From contig MNCI01000579.1 of NCBI GenBank assembly GCA_015680685.1, positions 101,745 to 165,744 of the forward strand: a DNA stretch of 64,000 nucleotides, written 5' to 3'. The position numbers were made by a program, and so were the translations under genes. Below are positions 1 through 12,226 of the stretch, in pieces; the stretch's first letter is position 1; each line of letters opens with the position of its first letter. The notes under the pieces were generated by a model that did no database searches, was not told the DNA's origin, and saw nothing but the letters and a program-made list of their open reading frames with translations. The DNA comes from Gnetum montanum. Lineage: Eukaryota > Streptophyta > Gnetopsida > Gnetales > Gnetaceae.

Positions 1-504
1 GGAAATACACCTCAAGCAAGCAAGCATCTCACGAGTAAGTGCAGGAAGAAGCACAGCTTCTTAATGCACATGACCATGCACCTCATGGAGGGTAACCAAC
101 TCCAAAATGAGGATCAAGCAAACAAGCAAACATACAACCTTGTAGACAACATCAGTGGGAGGGGAGACAATGCACCTACAAGGGGAGGTGCCTCACCCCC
201 ACATCCCTCACGATCTAGTACAAGGTGTGGCCTGGCACCACACCAAAACTATCTAGTCTTGGCTGCCTACATATCTACGACCGCCGTAGAATTAGGGCCA
301 AGTAGTTCTCCGCGGTGAAGCGGGAAGGAAGAGGACTTAGAGAAGAGAGTGGCAACAGGAGGGTGTCCTGTTGCTAGCTTGGTACCACCAAGCTGAAGTG
401 GGTTTTCTAACACTTGAGCGTCACCCGAGGGTGCCTCAATGTGTTCCATGGCCCCCGAACCATGGGGAGAGCCCAAGAGAACCACCACTCTAGGACATCT
501 CTCA
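1..504 (-). repeat. R1 3' LTR (truncated by window start)
   Basis: Aligns to 5791-6293 with one single-base length difference. The missing part, equivalent to 5712-5790, lies left of the window. On the minus strand its first bases (504 downward) directly follow the polypurine tract. Confidence 0.9.
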
Positions 505-520
505 AAACCCTCCCCCACAC
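505..520 (-). other. R1 polypurine tract
   Basis: The minus strand reads GTGTGGGGGAGGGTTT immediately before the 3' LTR start TGAGAG. This is the expected plus-strand priming site for reverse transcription. Confidence 0.85.
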
Positions 521-600
521 AAAGAAGTGACGTCCTCGGAGCGGAGCCTAGGATAGCTTTGATTGTACACTTCCAAATGGGTTCGAAACTCCATCAATTC
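512..600 (-). pseudogene. Possible polyprotein C-terminal tail of R1
   Basis: One minus-strand frame just upstream of the polypurine tract stays open for about 30 codons. It contains EFRTHLEVYNQSYP and then SEDVTSL. An acidic 'EDV(T)S' end next to the polypurine tract is typical, from memory, of the last residues of plant Ty3/gypsy polyproteins. A stop interrupts the frame just upstream, and I could not follow it back to a convincing integrase or chromodomain. This is a weak call. Confidence 0.3.
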
Positions 601-3600
601 TAGGGATTCGTCAACTTCTTAGATGCCAGGCTTGAAGGAAGGTACCAACCCCAACACCTGATGCGTCCTTCCATCCAATACCTTGCATGAAATGTAAGGG
701 CAATTGGAGGAAGGCCAAAGACTTCCCTTCTCTATACGAGTGGGAGAGTCCAACCCAAAGGGCCAACGTCTCTAAGGCATCCCCTAGATCCATCCCTTCT
801 AAGGGTCTAAAGACATATCTTCTTGTGTAAGTCCACACTTATGCAAGAAGATAGCTCCTCTTCCACAAGTCTCGCCGAGTTCCTCTGTGAATGGCATCTC
901 AACACCCATTGATTTTTTTTTTTGAGGGCTCACCAGGGCCACTACCCATGGTGAGGGCTTGGGAACATCACACCGAGAGGGAGGACATGCTCCGAAGAGC
1001 CATGTCTCCTCAAGCAACTCATACTTGCCAGAACTCCATGTTCTGCTACTCACATCGAGACCCATGGGGTCTCACCAATGCAACCATCTAAGTATTGATT
1101 CCACATGCATCGGTACCATGTGCATTCTCTTTTTCTCATCATGTTTGTTCAAGCTGGTATGAAGGGAGTCAAGCATGTTCTCCCTTAAAAACAAGGTACA
1201 AGAGTAGATCTTTTGAGCTTGACCTTGCCATCTGCAGACACCAGCATCGCATGCCTCAATTCATCATTCATCATTCCATAGTATTCCAATGAGAGAGATG
1301 ATCCAAAAATCTGTTTGGAAACTTCTCCAGGAGGCTAACATTCAACAAGCCCCAACTATCATCAATACCTCTTGTGATTGTCCAACATCGAGAATGCCTG
1401 CTCGAATGTTAGAACAAGGGAGGATCACTTGGGTAGCCAGCCCCATGACAATCCTCCATCACCTATCTCATATCAGCCGTAAGCATATCATCGAATACAA
1501 CCATAATATCCCATTCACGGAGAAGGATCACCCACATTTGCCACATGCAAGCTATCCATCAACTCCAAGTTATGGGACAAGCACCATTTTCTAAACACAA
1601 GGTCCAGGAACAAAGATAGAATCACCTCAGAGAGTAACCAGATCATGAATTCTTCAAGGAACATCAACGTTCTCAAAATTTGCATTTCCCCACTATATCA
1701 AGAACGACTGCCAGTCTCACGATCAACACCTTTTAGTAGATTTTGCACTTGCATGAGGATCCTCTTTGGGAGGTTTCTTCCATACATAAGTATAGCAACC
1801 CAGCTACATCTTACCCATCATACACACCCAAGTAGTCAATATGGCCAATAGAACCATATCATGGAACTGTCACTAGCTGAGGGAAGACATGGGTTCACAA
1901 GTCTTACCCAATTTCAATTTTCCCCTTGAGAACAACTCGAGACACCAAGCAGTTCATCCCCTTTTGTTTCATCTTGGGAGATCTGGGTTTTGTTTCATAC
2001 ATCCCAGTCCAGCTCATTTACATCAATTTGTAGTGGACAAGGCCACACCACTACCTATTATCATTCAACCCGAACAATAGACTAAGTCAACAACAACATC
2101 TTGCCCATAGGAGAACTAGGCCCTCAAGATAGTTTTACATGGAATGGTCTTTCATCAACATCATTTACAACTCAAACACAAAATGATTCATCCCCGAAGG
2201 GTTTACAATGAGGATGGTCTACCAAAGAACCCCAATGAGGAAGTTCCTTTGAAGCCCCCAAAACTGAGTACACAATATCATGCCTTTCTTACACGAAGAG
2301 CAATATGTATCTTTAATTTACATCAACAACACGACCTCACAAAAGAGGTTTCATGAATTTTCACCAGCGTAACAACATTCTGTCTCTGAGAACAAGACCC
2401 CACGAGTTCACGAACATGGGACCACAGCTAGGAACAAGTCCCAAACATCAACGGATTATAGGAGACAATCATCTCAATACCACCTGCCTTATTATTTTAG
2501 GAACTGAAGAGGGAATCCATTGAAATGAAGAATGATCCCAAATAAAATTAAGGATTCACCAAGTAATATCCTGATCAACTCTGCTATTCCACCAGGGAGG
2601 TGAGAACACCAACATGAATTAACATCACACCAGAGACATGGGACAATACATAAGCGAGGGACTATGTAATACATCAGTGCACATAAGGGACAGAGTACAT
2701 GGGACAATTCAGCAAGACACCATAGCCTATTAGGCACAACAAGACCCCTATCATGGAATCACACCATGGACCATGAAGGCACCAATTAGTTCCAATCTAT
2801 GAGAGCACATCATAGCTCTCCAAAGCACCAAAAGCAATTTTTCACGAGAGCCCACCAACATGCACAAATCATTAGAAGCCCCCAATCATGAGAGCATCAT
2901 CTCAAGTGTTTTGAGCACATTCAAGCCCACCAACCAAGGACACCAAGAGAAATCACCATTTCTGTATCTATAACGTCATTTATTCAAGGATGGACCACCA
3001 TCCCAACATTTGGATTACTGCTCCACAATCACTTCCAACATGGAAGAGCAAGTCTAGGTGCCAATACCTAGAACTCTACCACTAGACATCAAATTGATTT
3101 GAATTTCAGTCACCATTGATCATCTATGGACAAGATCTTTTCCAGTCTAGGAACACAAGAGAATGTGTTCCCAAGATTTGTCCTATCTCAAGGACATTCT
3201 CCAAGCATACACCATCAAGGCATGCCAACATCATCAAGAGCACATGGCACTAGTTTAACAGCACAATGGGCTAGGACATGTCCTGATCCATTTGTTACAA
3301 CACTATGTCCAACTAAAAAGTTTCCCATGAGTTTTTCAGTAGGATTATAGATCAAGGCACAATGGCCATTTACAACATATAGCAAGGGTTCTTCAAAACA
3401 AGCACCAGGAAAACACCATACATCAAGCTTGGCCTTGTCACAGTGTGTGGCATAGGCCTACAACCAAGAGACAACTGAGTCACATAGGCAATACATCCAG
3501 CACTTTTGAGTGCATACAATCGAATTGAGAATATCACAAGGATACATTTCGCACACCCAAGGATCAGATTACATTCATATATGGGAACACACATGCTATT

Positions 3601-5697
3601 TGGGAATGCTACCCAAGCCTAAAAGGCTATAGGACAACTACCCAAGCCCATGCTAGGCTAAAGGATTTAGGCCACCAAGACCATACCATGAAGAATAACG
3701 CTATTTTCAGAAAACCCTGTCTCTATCACAAAGCATAAACAATCATCTGTCATTGCACCATTGTATCAAAAGATACATGATCTACCATCACACTAAACCC
3801 ACTGCACAGGTAACCTCAAACAAAGACGATTCGAGACACGAACACAATGATCGAATAACAAAACATGCCAACTGAGTATCCACCATCCTGTCATAGTGGG
3901 ATCTCATTGCATTAGCCACTCTTAGGCCATCAGTATCTGGCATGGCCAAGGATACCATTTCATGCCATTTGCTAGCCCAATATCTATAGGGTCTAGGACA
4001 GATCACCATCCTCTGTTGGTGCTCCCCCAGCACTAAGAGGCAAACAAACCATGATGTACCTAGTGAGCCATCACAGCCAAGGTACTAATAAATCCATAAT
4101 CCAATGTTGGGATTTTGAGACCAAATAATCAGTTCATGAAAGGTCTCAAGATCACATATCTTCCCCATAGACATAGTGCTCACAAAATCAACTGAGGTCA
4201 CCACTGGCTGCATCTTTATACCTGTGCTACTTGCAAACACTAAGACACCAGCTCAGAAACATAGAAGTTAGCAAGAACATGATTAGCACATCAGCCTCAT
4301 ACACAACTATCAAGCATGATCATATAACAAGTTCATATCACTCTTGAACATCATAAAAATCAAGACCTCAGCAACATGCATAGAGATCAATCATGCAAAA
4401 CATTGATGGATGAATCCCCACTCAAATAAACAATTTCATCATGAGGCACACCAAGAGAGAGATAGCACACTCTCAGTATTTCAATATTCATACACAACAA
4501 TCATTCCCAGCAACTAACACTAGCCTCAACCAAGACCAAAATCTCAACACAATCATATGAGTCATGGGCAATAGACAATTGTCATCTCAACCCAAAAATA
4601 AGGTGGAAGACCAAGGTCTATCCAATAACAAGTCTACATCAAACCAATTCTCGCCACAATGAGCAACATCATGAAGGATGTGTTCATAAGAAGACTCTCA
4701 TCAAAAGAGGTGTGGTCTCAACAAGAACCAACAATAAGATGGAGCCACACTAGTAGTTTTCGAATCAGGGTGACCAAGAAATGTCACCAATCAAAATAGT
4801 GATGCTACAAGCCCAAGGGTAACACCACCATCTCAACAAAGGATCACAACTTACAAAGATCAACAATAAGGAAAATCATGCATCATGCATAAAAAGTTGT
4901 CAAACAAGACAACAATTATTTGTCTTTGGGATGACACAAACAACCACCGCATCCTCAACATTCCCAGCAATAAGTCATCATACCGCATAAAACATTAAGC
5001 CTTATGTTACGAACGGTAGACACAACCAAAATAACATGCATGTAGAATTTGAAAGTGCAACCAAGAAGACACCCATACAGAAATAGACAAACATACAATT
5101 GCAAGCACGAACATACGAAGTCTACCAGCAATGGTCTTAGTCCACCCAAAAAAAGGCTCACCAAGAGCACAAGTTCGAAGGACCTCCATCATGAGGTACC
5201 TGGGAACCATCTTGTTCCAATTTGTATTTTCCCAAAACTGGATATCATATCCTGCATGATTCAACAAATTCCATCTCAAAACATGTCATCTGGGTGGAAA
5301 TCGAAGCCAAGACTGGGTCCGATTCATCCTAGATGAATCACTGGAGACTTGAGATGAGAGTTCCTTAAGCAAAAAAATTCCTGAGTTGCCAGTAGAACTC
5401 CTCTCAATCATATCGTATACAATCACTAGTCCAACCACAAGTAAACAAGTGAAGGACATCACCACAACACCATCATTTATATCCTCACAGAGAGAAACAT
5501 ACATCAATTGCTCACAATTTCTCATCTGTCCCCTCATGAAGAGCGGAGAACATTGCCATCAAGCAACTCTTCAAAAATACATAAGGATATGATCCTAGAT
5601 CACCTAGGTATCAATCCGAAGGGACTATTAACCAAACAAGCTCAATGGAGTAACACAACCAAAGAGCACAACCATATCCCAACACAATTTCAAAAAC
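521..5697 (-). other. R1 internal region, no convincing gene
   Basis: About 5.2 kb of sequence between the two replication sites of R1. I searched the minus strand for gag, YxDD, RNase H and integrase motifs and found none I would defend. Short open frames on both strands (for example around 2492-2737, 3788-4033 and 5007-5279) have no recognisable domain and look like chance. Confidence 0.6.
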
Positions 5698-5709
5698 GCT
5701 CTAATACCA
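5698..5709 (-). other. R1 primer binding site, tRNA-Met type
   Basis: The minus strand reads TGGTATTAGAGC two bases inside the 5' LTR. It differs by one base from TGGTATCAGAGC, the common plant site complementary to the 3' end of initiator tRNA-Met. This fixes the element's orientation. Confidence 0.85.
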
Positions 5710-5711
5710 TC

Positions 5712-6293
5712 TGTAACAACATTTCCCCGACGTTGTCCGGCATCCTAAGGAATTCACGAAGATCCAATGGATCTAAAACAGAAGACCTGGGGAATACGCC
5801 TCAAGTAAGCAAGCATCTCATGAGTGAGTGTAGGTAGAAGCACAGCTTCTTAATGCACATGACCACGCACCTCATGGAGGGTAACCAACTCCAAAATGAG
5901 GATCAAGCAAACAAGCACACATATAACCTTGTAGACAACATCAGTGGGAGGGGAGACAATGCACCTACAAGGGGAGGTGCCTCACCCCCACATCCCTCAC
6001 GATGTGGTACAAGGTGTGGCCTGGCACCACACCAAAACTATCTAGTCTTAGCTACCTACATATCTACGACCGCTGTAGCATCAGGGCCATGTAGTTCTCC
6101 GCGGTGAAGGGGGAAGGAAGAGGACATAGAGAAGAGAGTCGCAACAGGAGGGTGTCCTATTGCTAGCTTGGTACCACCAAGCCAGGGTGGGTTTTCTAAC
6201 ACTTGAGCATCACCCGAGGGTGTCTCAATGTGTTCCATGGCCCCCGAACCATGGGGAGAGCCCAAGAGAACCACCACTCTGGGACATCTCTCA
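5712..6293 (-). repeat. R1 5' LTR (complete, 582 bp)
   Basis: Read on the minus strand it starts TGAGAGATGTCC and ends GTTACA, the TG...CA form of an LTR. Bases 5791-6293 match the start of the window. Two plus-strand open frames starting MHMT (64-318 and 5853-6107) are the same LTR read backwards and are not genes. Confidence 0.9.
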
Positions 6294-6561
6294 TAGTATT
6301 CGCTTCTTTTCATGGTGCCTTTCCCTCCAATTCAAATCATGAACTTGTATTTATGGCCTTGCAGATTGTTATTTGTTGATACAGGTGTAGGGATGGCTTC
6401 TTATGTTGGTGTAGTGTGCAGGGACGATTTCAGTCAACCACCAACATGGAAATGGCTGAATCCCTTGTCCGGCTGCTACGAGTAGGAAATCCGAAAATCA
6501 AAGATGGTGCATACTATTCATAGTTTCATTGCTATGTGTAAATTTCTTGGCTTAGGGTACT
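6294..6561. other. Unrecognised spacer between R1 and the C' LTR remnant
   Basis: It starts with R1's right target duplication (TAGTA). A short plus-strand frame, MASYVGVVCRDDFSQPPTWK and onward at about 6392-6487, follows an AG that could be a splice acceptor (about 6363). I do not recognise it, and it could be chance. No LTR similarity was seen here. Confidence 0.4.
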
Positions 6562-7001
6562 ATAGTGAAAATCTTATAGTTTTCTTTTCTTCGAGTGCAT
6601 AAAGTATCTATATATTTCTACATAATGGTAATGAAATTGAGATTAACTCCTTCCATTACAACACTTAGATTAACACTTAATTTATTTTCAAGCACTTTAC
6701 CTTCAATGTATTTTGCTTTTATACACTTAGGAAATTAATATTTTATTCTGCAATAGCGTGAGTATGACCACTTCGAGCATGACATATTAATTCTTGGCAA
6801 TCCAAGGAGTGAATACTTGGTACACCTACCAAAAAACACTTGATAATCCATTAGCATTAGTATAAATTTAGGATGGGTACAAAAAGTAGGAACAAATTCT
6901 CTATGCTTAGGATAGCTTAGTTCACTCTAATTTCCATAGTTAGATTAGAAATTAATATTCTCCTCTCTTTATCATTTTAATATTTTAATAATAAAAATAA
7001 T
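6562..7001 (+). repeat. C' LTR remnant, first part
   Basis: Bases 6590-6660 match the C LTR at about 63919-64000 (GCATAAAGTATCTA..ATATTTCTACAT..., then ATTAACACTT). The upstream U3 half is missing, so this is a truncated LTR in plus orientation. It is cut at 7001 by element A and resumes at 13082. Confidence 0.75.
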
Positions 7002-7843
7002 TGATGAAACACATTTCTTTGTTTGATCCAACGTCGAGTATTTGATGCCAAAGTTGTGACATCGGTAATGCGATGTTGGTGATGTTAGGGGGGTATACAT
7101 TGGCCTATAAATATAGTGCCTAGGCTCTCGATTTGGCATTAGTTTTTTCATGAGTTTTCAAGTTAATTTTCAATCAGAATAGCGAAGCTCTTGTGGTTTC
7201 TTCTCTCTAGAGTTAGAATATTTTCTAAGTGCCTACAGAAGGAGTCTAAGTGTGTATGGTTCTTTGTTTGAGCACTGATGTATCTGAGCATAGTAGTGCA
7301 ATTGGAATAAAAATGAACTCTTTCGATAATCCTTGCAGCACTGAAAATAGATTAATGTTTCCTTTAATGCACTTTACTTTTATTCTTTCTACTTAAATGC
7401 ATTTGAATTAAGCAATTTATTTCTAGTTGTTAATGAACACAAGCACAACCACTTCAAGCATACATATAGTACTTGGTAACATAGCAACGCTTAAAGTTTG
7501 GTAGTTCAATAGTGTTATATGTGTCAGGATGTGTTTAGGAAAGTGGGGCAGTTACTTGTGTTAGCCTAGTTTAGATCTTGTTTTACATCATTTGTTAGTT
7601 TAATTAATTTATCTATTTATTGTCATTGGGAGTAGCATGAAATTAGACCACATCATATGCCTCACTTTGGACTAAACCATACGTGATAAAGATACCACTA
7701 GTCCAAGTGCGCAGATAGTGAATTGTGATTAGAGCATAATAATCTAGATGCCACAACTAGTCCCATCCACAAAATTCAACCAGATCATGTGTGAACGCTT
7801 GTGATTCATATGGTTAAGCATAGGGGTACCTCGCCGCTCATCA
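7002..7843 (+). repeat. A 5' LTR (842 bp)
   Basis: Starts TGATGAAACA and ends GCTCATCA, so the terminal six bases (TGATGA/TCATCA) are inverted. A TATA box (TATAAATA) lies at 7106-7113. Upstream of it are repeated GATGTTGG/ACGTCG-like motifs (about 7029-7085). The downstream half, with GGACTAAACCATACGTGA and CTAGTCCAAGTG, is shared with all the other tRNA-Asp-primed LTRs here. Confidence 0.92.
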
Positions 7844-7844
7844 T

Positions 7845-7862
7845 TGGCATCATTGCTGGGGA
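7845..7862 (+). other. A primer binding site, tRNA-Asp type (decayed)
   Basis: TGGCATCATTGCTGGGGA starts one base after the LTR. Plant tRNA-Asp(GUC) would pair with TGGCGCCGTTGCCGGGGA. The four mismatches are all C-to-T or G-to-A, as expected from deamination of methylated DNA. tRNA-Asp priming is known from Athila/Tat-type Ty3/gypsy elements. Confidence 0.8.
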
Positions 7863-7969
7863 TGGTGCTAGTTATCTAGATTAGTTATATTATACACAAT
7901 CATTGTAAAAGGTATTAACAATATATCTTTCAAAAACTCTTAGCTCACACACATCATAAATCAAGAACA

Positions 7970-10450
7970 ATGTCTCTCTCACATAGAAGTGACTATGCGC
8001 TGTATAGCGAACACATTCATTGGAGAAATAACAAGATACATGATGAAGAAGATTAGAGTGATCAACCTTATGTAAAGGTTTCTTATGATCATGACCACCT
8101 TGATGACACTCAAAGACTACATTCACCTAAGTCAGAAAATCTTGGAGAAGATGGCATAGGTCCCAAACTAAGGAAGGCCTCAAGACCTAAGACCTTCTCA
8201 AAATCTAGAAATGATAAACTAAGAGACCTTGAGGAACATCATAGAAGAAATGACAATTCTTCTAGTTCTTCATCTTCCTCTTTCCCTTCAAAGTCTAGTT
8301 CTGATGAAGATGAACATAGGTATAGAGATAGAGCTCCATTAAAGGGTCAGACTAAAAATCAAAATTGAACCCATAGGAAAGGTCACAGACAACACCATCA
8401 TGATCAAATGAATAGAGATAGAAATGTCCCTCACAACCTATTTGATGATGATGAACCCTTGTTGGCCACTACGAGCCTAATGCATATCATAGAGGCCATT
8501 AAGATATCATGCAAGCATCATAAAAAGATTCACCTACCTAAGCTTAACATGAATAATATTCCTAAATTTGTAGGAGGCTATGACTCAGACCTACAACATC
8601 ATTTACAAGCCTTCCATGATGCCTATGCTTTCTACAACATTGAAAGTGGGTGGAAAAAGCTTAAGCTCTTTCCTAGGATACTAATTGATAGAGCTGGAGT
8701 GTGGTATAGATCGTTGATACCAAACTCAATTTGAGGATGGCCTATGATGCTAGAACTATTCAGTGAGAAGTACCAAACATATGCAAGGGTGTCCAATTTG
8801 AGGATGTAGATCCAAGATTGGAAACAAGAATAACATGAACCCTTGGACATGGCCTTGGATAGATATCATGCTTTACTAAATAGATGCCTAGGCCATGGCT
8901 TCTTTGAAGGAAGGTAACTTTTCACATCATAGATGGGTGTCATAATGAAACAAAGAAAACCCTTGGGATATATGCCCTAAGAAAATTATATGTGCTCCAA
9001 GTCCATCAAATCAAAGAGCTAATCAAGCATGTGTTAAAAGAAGAAGAAGAGATATGCACATGGGAGAATGTCAAGAAATATCAATGGGACCCAACTCTTC
9101 AATCGAAGGAGGTCTAGATTTATGGTAAGGAAAATGAAACTACTTTCAATAAGATGATTCCACAACAAACCCTACCAATGGAGGAGTCCATTGATGACCT
9201 AGAAGAAAAGTTTAATAGGATGTCCAAATGGATATGTGAAAATGTTACAGCTCTCATTGAGATGGTCAAGGAGAGGATCATGCAAAATAAGGCAAGCGAT
9301 CATACTAAACAAAGGATACAGAACAAAGAAACAGCCAGAAGCACTTTTCAGCAAATGAGAAAAGTAGCTGATGAAAGTGAGGCTAAAGACTCAACCATAG
9401 ACAAAGATGATGGATGCAACCTATGCATATATGACCATCCAAAGGGCCATTGTCTAGTCTTATTGTATCTACAAAATTATTGGGTAGGTGCTTTAAATCC
9501 AAATTTTGTGCAAAAGCACATGCCTAGGAGATTTCCTCTCCCACAAGGTAATTATGGAAAGTCCCACAACTGATCGTACCATCTTAGGGGGACTCATTAC
9601 CAACCTCAACAAAATCATTAACCGTAGTGGCAACAACCATAGTTGTGGGAGATGCCCCCACCAAATTAGCCATATCCATCAAAACCACATGGATATTATG
9701 TTTAGCACCCTATTTCTCCAACTAGTTCTACATCCTTCATTTCAAATTGCCATTACCACTCTCCCAAGTACCATCAATACATGACATCCCCTAAAGGTTC
9801 ACCACCTCACACCTCCTACCATCCATCCTACCCTCGATATTCTCAAAATCCACCTTCTTATATGCCATCACCAACAACTTAGAAAGGTTCAGCACCATAA
9901 TATTAACAAAAAAGTGTCACTTGTGCTACAAATGTGCATAGACATGTTGACACTAGTGGGTTCCAACTACAACGTAGGAAACATTCCTTTTGGAGGAGAG
10001 GTCATAAGCTAGAGAAAACCATGCATGGACCCATCACATCATTCGAGCCAACATAATGCCAATCTGGTGCACCGCCTTCCTTGTCTCAACCAACATCCTT
10101 TGATCATACACAAAGGCCACCATCCATCAGTACTCCAATCCTAAATCCAAATAATGAATCTACAAGCATGTGAAGACAAATAAATCCATGCATACCATAT
10201 CATGATCAAGGATGCAATCGTGGGTTAGACATCCATAATGTTAACACACCTCATACCCTGACCCACTATATAATTAACTATCAAGTGTGTGACCAATAAA
10301 TTTTCTACCCAACCACCACACCACAAACAAAAACCTAGTGGCTAGGGCATGAACGGTTACCAATATTTCATATATGCATGGATGCTATTTATACACTTAT
10401 TAATCCTTTTCATGGTCAAATGTTTAGTTGTGGATCACCCCCCATTCTAA
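7970..10450 (+). pseudogene. gag pseudogene of element A
   Basis: The start ATG is conserved in position and sequence (MSLS...) with F and E. In order: a charged, Ser-rich N-terminal part (a run of serines at about 8254-8285); the FDDDEPLLAT segment; then the retrotransposon gag domain (8408-8734), with KFVGGYDSDLQHHLQAF, GWKKLKLFPR and VWYRSL. Next is a coiled-coil-like linker (9154-9400), then a Cys/His motif CNLCIYDHPKGHC (about 9417-9455), and a Pro/His/Gln-rich tail ending near 10450. In-frame stops occur in the N-terminal part, after the gag domain, and through the tail. It would have made the structural protein that packages element RNA. It is followed by non-coding DNA, not by pol. 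Confidence 0.8.
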
Positions 10451-11484
10451 TCTTCAGGATTCTCAAGTGTTTTTCATCTTTTTTTTTTACACATTCTTTA
10501 TTTTACATCTTCTTGTTTTCATGTTATTAATCTTTTCTAATTTTTTTTAAACCATTGTTAGTACATTTGCTATTTCGTGGAAATTTTACACTTTCTTTTA
10601 TTTTATTTTGGTGTGATTTTTTAACTTTTTGTTAATAAGTGCTAGGTATAGTGGTAATGAATTGTTTAATGGTGGTATGTACTATTTTTTGTTATTTGAT
10701 TGTTGGTGTCTAGTTTCTAGATTTGAATTTTGTTACAGATAATTAGGACATGGTTTCTTTTATATGCAACAGGCAGTGAGTCCACTACATCCACCCATCC
10801 ACAAAACTCTATGGTTTTTCTTGTTTTGGAAACATGCAATCCCTTTTTCATTAACAAAATTTTAATAAATTTGTGACTTCGATAGTTTCCAAAATTGGAA
10901 AGGATTCAAAGGTTTGAACAGGGTATGACTTCAAAGGGTTTCAATATTCTTTGTGCCTTTCTATTTGCCTGGGTGCATGTTTGTTTTCATGGATTTCTTA
11001 CCATTCTGTGTTAATCAATAAAAGGAATTTGAATAAGTCCTTGCATGGTGTGGTTCTCATCAAAAAAGAATGATTTTCCCCTCTAACTAAGGCCCTTCCT
11101 CGCTTCCTACTTCTCTTTTATTCTCTAATAAGGAATAATTGTTGTTCTATGGGAGCACTCTTGTGTTTCAGGGGATGGATTGATGTTAGAATGACAATGC
11201 AAAGTCACTGAATGTGGTTGGTTTTGGTTTGGACTAAGGATGGATCCTATCAAATCATTTAACCACAAAATCCACAAGGGACTTCATGTGACCATAATTA
11301 GGAACTCCATTCCACTATCTCTCATCCATCTATGCTTTCCATGTCTCACCTCACTATCAGTTTCATTTTTTGGTTCAATGTCCTAGTTTGATGTGTTGAA
11401 ATTCTTAGTTAGTTCCTTTCGAGTTTCTATACTTAACCTTCTGTAATCATTAATCATCCACGGAGCCCACAACCTCTTCAGTTT

Positions 11485-11545
11485 GAAGTTATACAAGGGC
11501 ATAAAAGGACTATGCCTGCTTTGGGAAGGACCCACTTGCGTATGT
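11485..11545 (+). promoter_or_regulatory. Conserved 'WEGPT' block, copy in A
   Basis: Contains CAAGGGCATAAAAGG and then GCTTTGGGAAGGACCCAC. The same block occurs in E, H, F, D and C, always in element orientation. It is called for its conservation; the role is unknown. It includes a TATA-like ATAAAAGG, and one frame reads LLWEGPTC. Confidence 0.55.
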
Positions 11546-11900
11546 TTGGTTGGGATAGTTAAGTTCTTTACCCTTAGACATTCTTATAGTCAAATTCTTT
11601 TTGTTTATCCCATCAATGATATCCCATTGTGCACATCTTCACAACATTTTTTAGTGAGCTTTCCTTTTTCCTATTGTGAATTCTTACACCCTCTTCAAAT
11701 ATTTCCTTGTATCAAACCTTTTCAATTTAATGGACCGCTTATTTATTTTACTGTATTTTTTAGCCTTTCTACTAACACTACTAAAGAAATCAATCTACGA
11801 CAATCACAACTTAGCCGAGTGTAACCACCAATGAGACAAGGCATTTAAAATCTATGTGTTACATTTTGCATACTAATTCATGATTTTGTTGTGATTGTAG

Positions 11901-12209
11901 TGGGAAGCATGGACTAGAAGCCAGACTGTCTTCACCAAAGATGATGTAGCAACACCTTATGACAAGGAATATTCATAATCATTGGATCTTCTTCCTCGCT
12001 CTTTAGCTACTAAGAGATGTTGGATGTTAATGTTATCCAGGGTGTTCCCTTCTCTTATCATGAACATCCAATTTTGTAAAAAGTTGTATCTTCATACACT
12101 TGTGCACTTAGATTTTATTGTTCCATTTGAGTCAATTTGTATGTTAGTTAACAATCCCATACCTACACAATATTTTGTAAAGAACATGTTTCTTCTCTTC
12201 TACACTTAA
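11901..12209 (+). other. Conserved block after a splice-acceptor-like AG, copy in A
   Basis: TGTGATTGTAG (AG at 11899-11900) is followed by a frame with FTKDDV and then RCWMLMLSRVF. It is matched by F (54863 onward) and D (58268-58534). A stop interrupts it in A after about 25 codons, and a 75-codon open stretch follows. It could be a small exon or only a conserved nucleotide block. Confidence 0.4.
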
Positions 12210-12226
12210 GGACGAGTTTTCATTTA

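Larger units (their letters stand above)
1..6293 (-). mobile_element. R1: LTR retrotransposon, minus strand, left LTR truncated by window
   Basis: Bases 1-504 repeat as 5791-6293 with few differences and a 1-base length change, so these are the two LTRs of one element. On the minus strand the order is 5' LTR (6293-5712), a tRNA-Met-type primer site, an internal region of about 5.2 kb, a polypurine tract, and the 3' LTR (504 to 1, continuing outside the window). Each visible LTR end fits TG...CA. The right flanking 5 bases are TAGTA (6294-6298); the matching left duplication lies outside the window. The internal region is heavily decayed or was never fully coding. It may be a large non-autonomous derivative (LARD type) or an old Ty3/gypsy copy. 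The family is unrelated to the tRNA-Asp-primed elements filling the rest of the window. Confidence 0.88.
10451..12226 (+). other. A 3' internal region, mostly non-coding
   Basis: AT-rich sequence with poly-T runs just after gag (10480-10620), shared in order with F (53256-55195) and D (56600-58600). It holds the conserved WEGPT block and the block after the conserved AG, listed separately. Open frames here (for example 11483-11824) are most likely by-products of these conserved nucleotide blocks. Confidence 0.7.

Noticed and set aside
64-318. Open frame of 84 codons with a near-identical twin at 5853-6107
   Set aside because: Both lie in the two LTRs of R1 on the antisense strand; similarity comes from LTR identity, not a gene family.
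11483-11824. 113-codon frame and similar frames at 32210-32614 (minus), 39714-39920 (minus) and 59526-59990 sharing LLWEG(P/S)T
   Set aside because: Only the WEGPT nucleotide block is conserved; the frames diverge in length and sequence on both sides. Kept as a cis-element finding.
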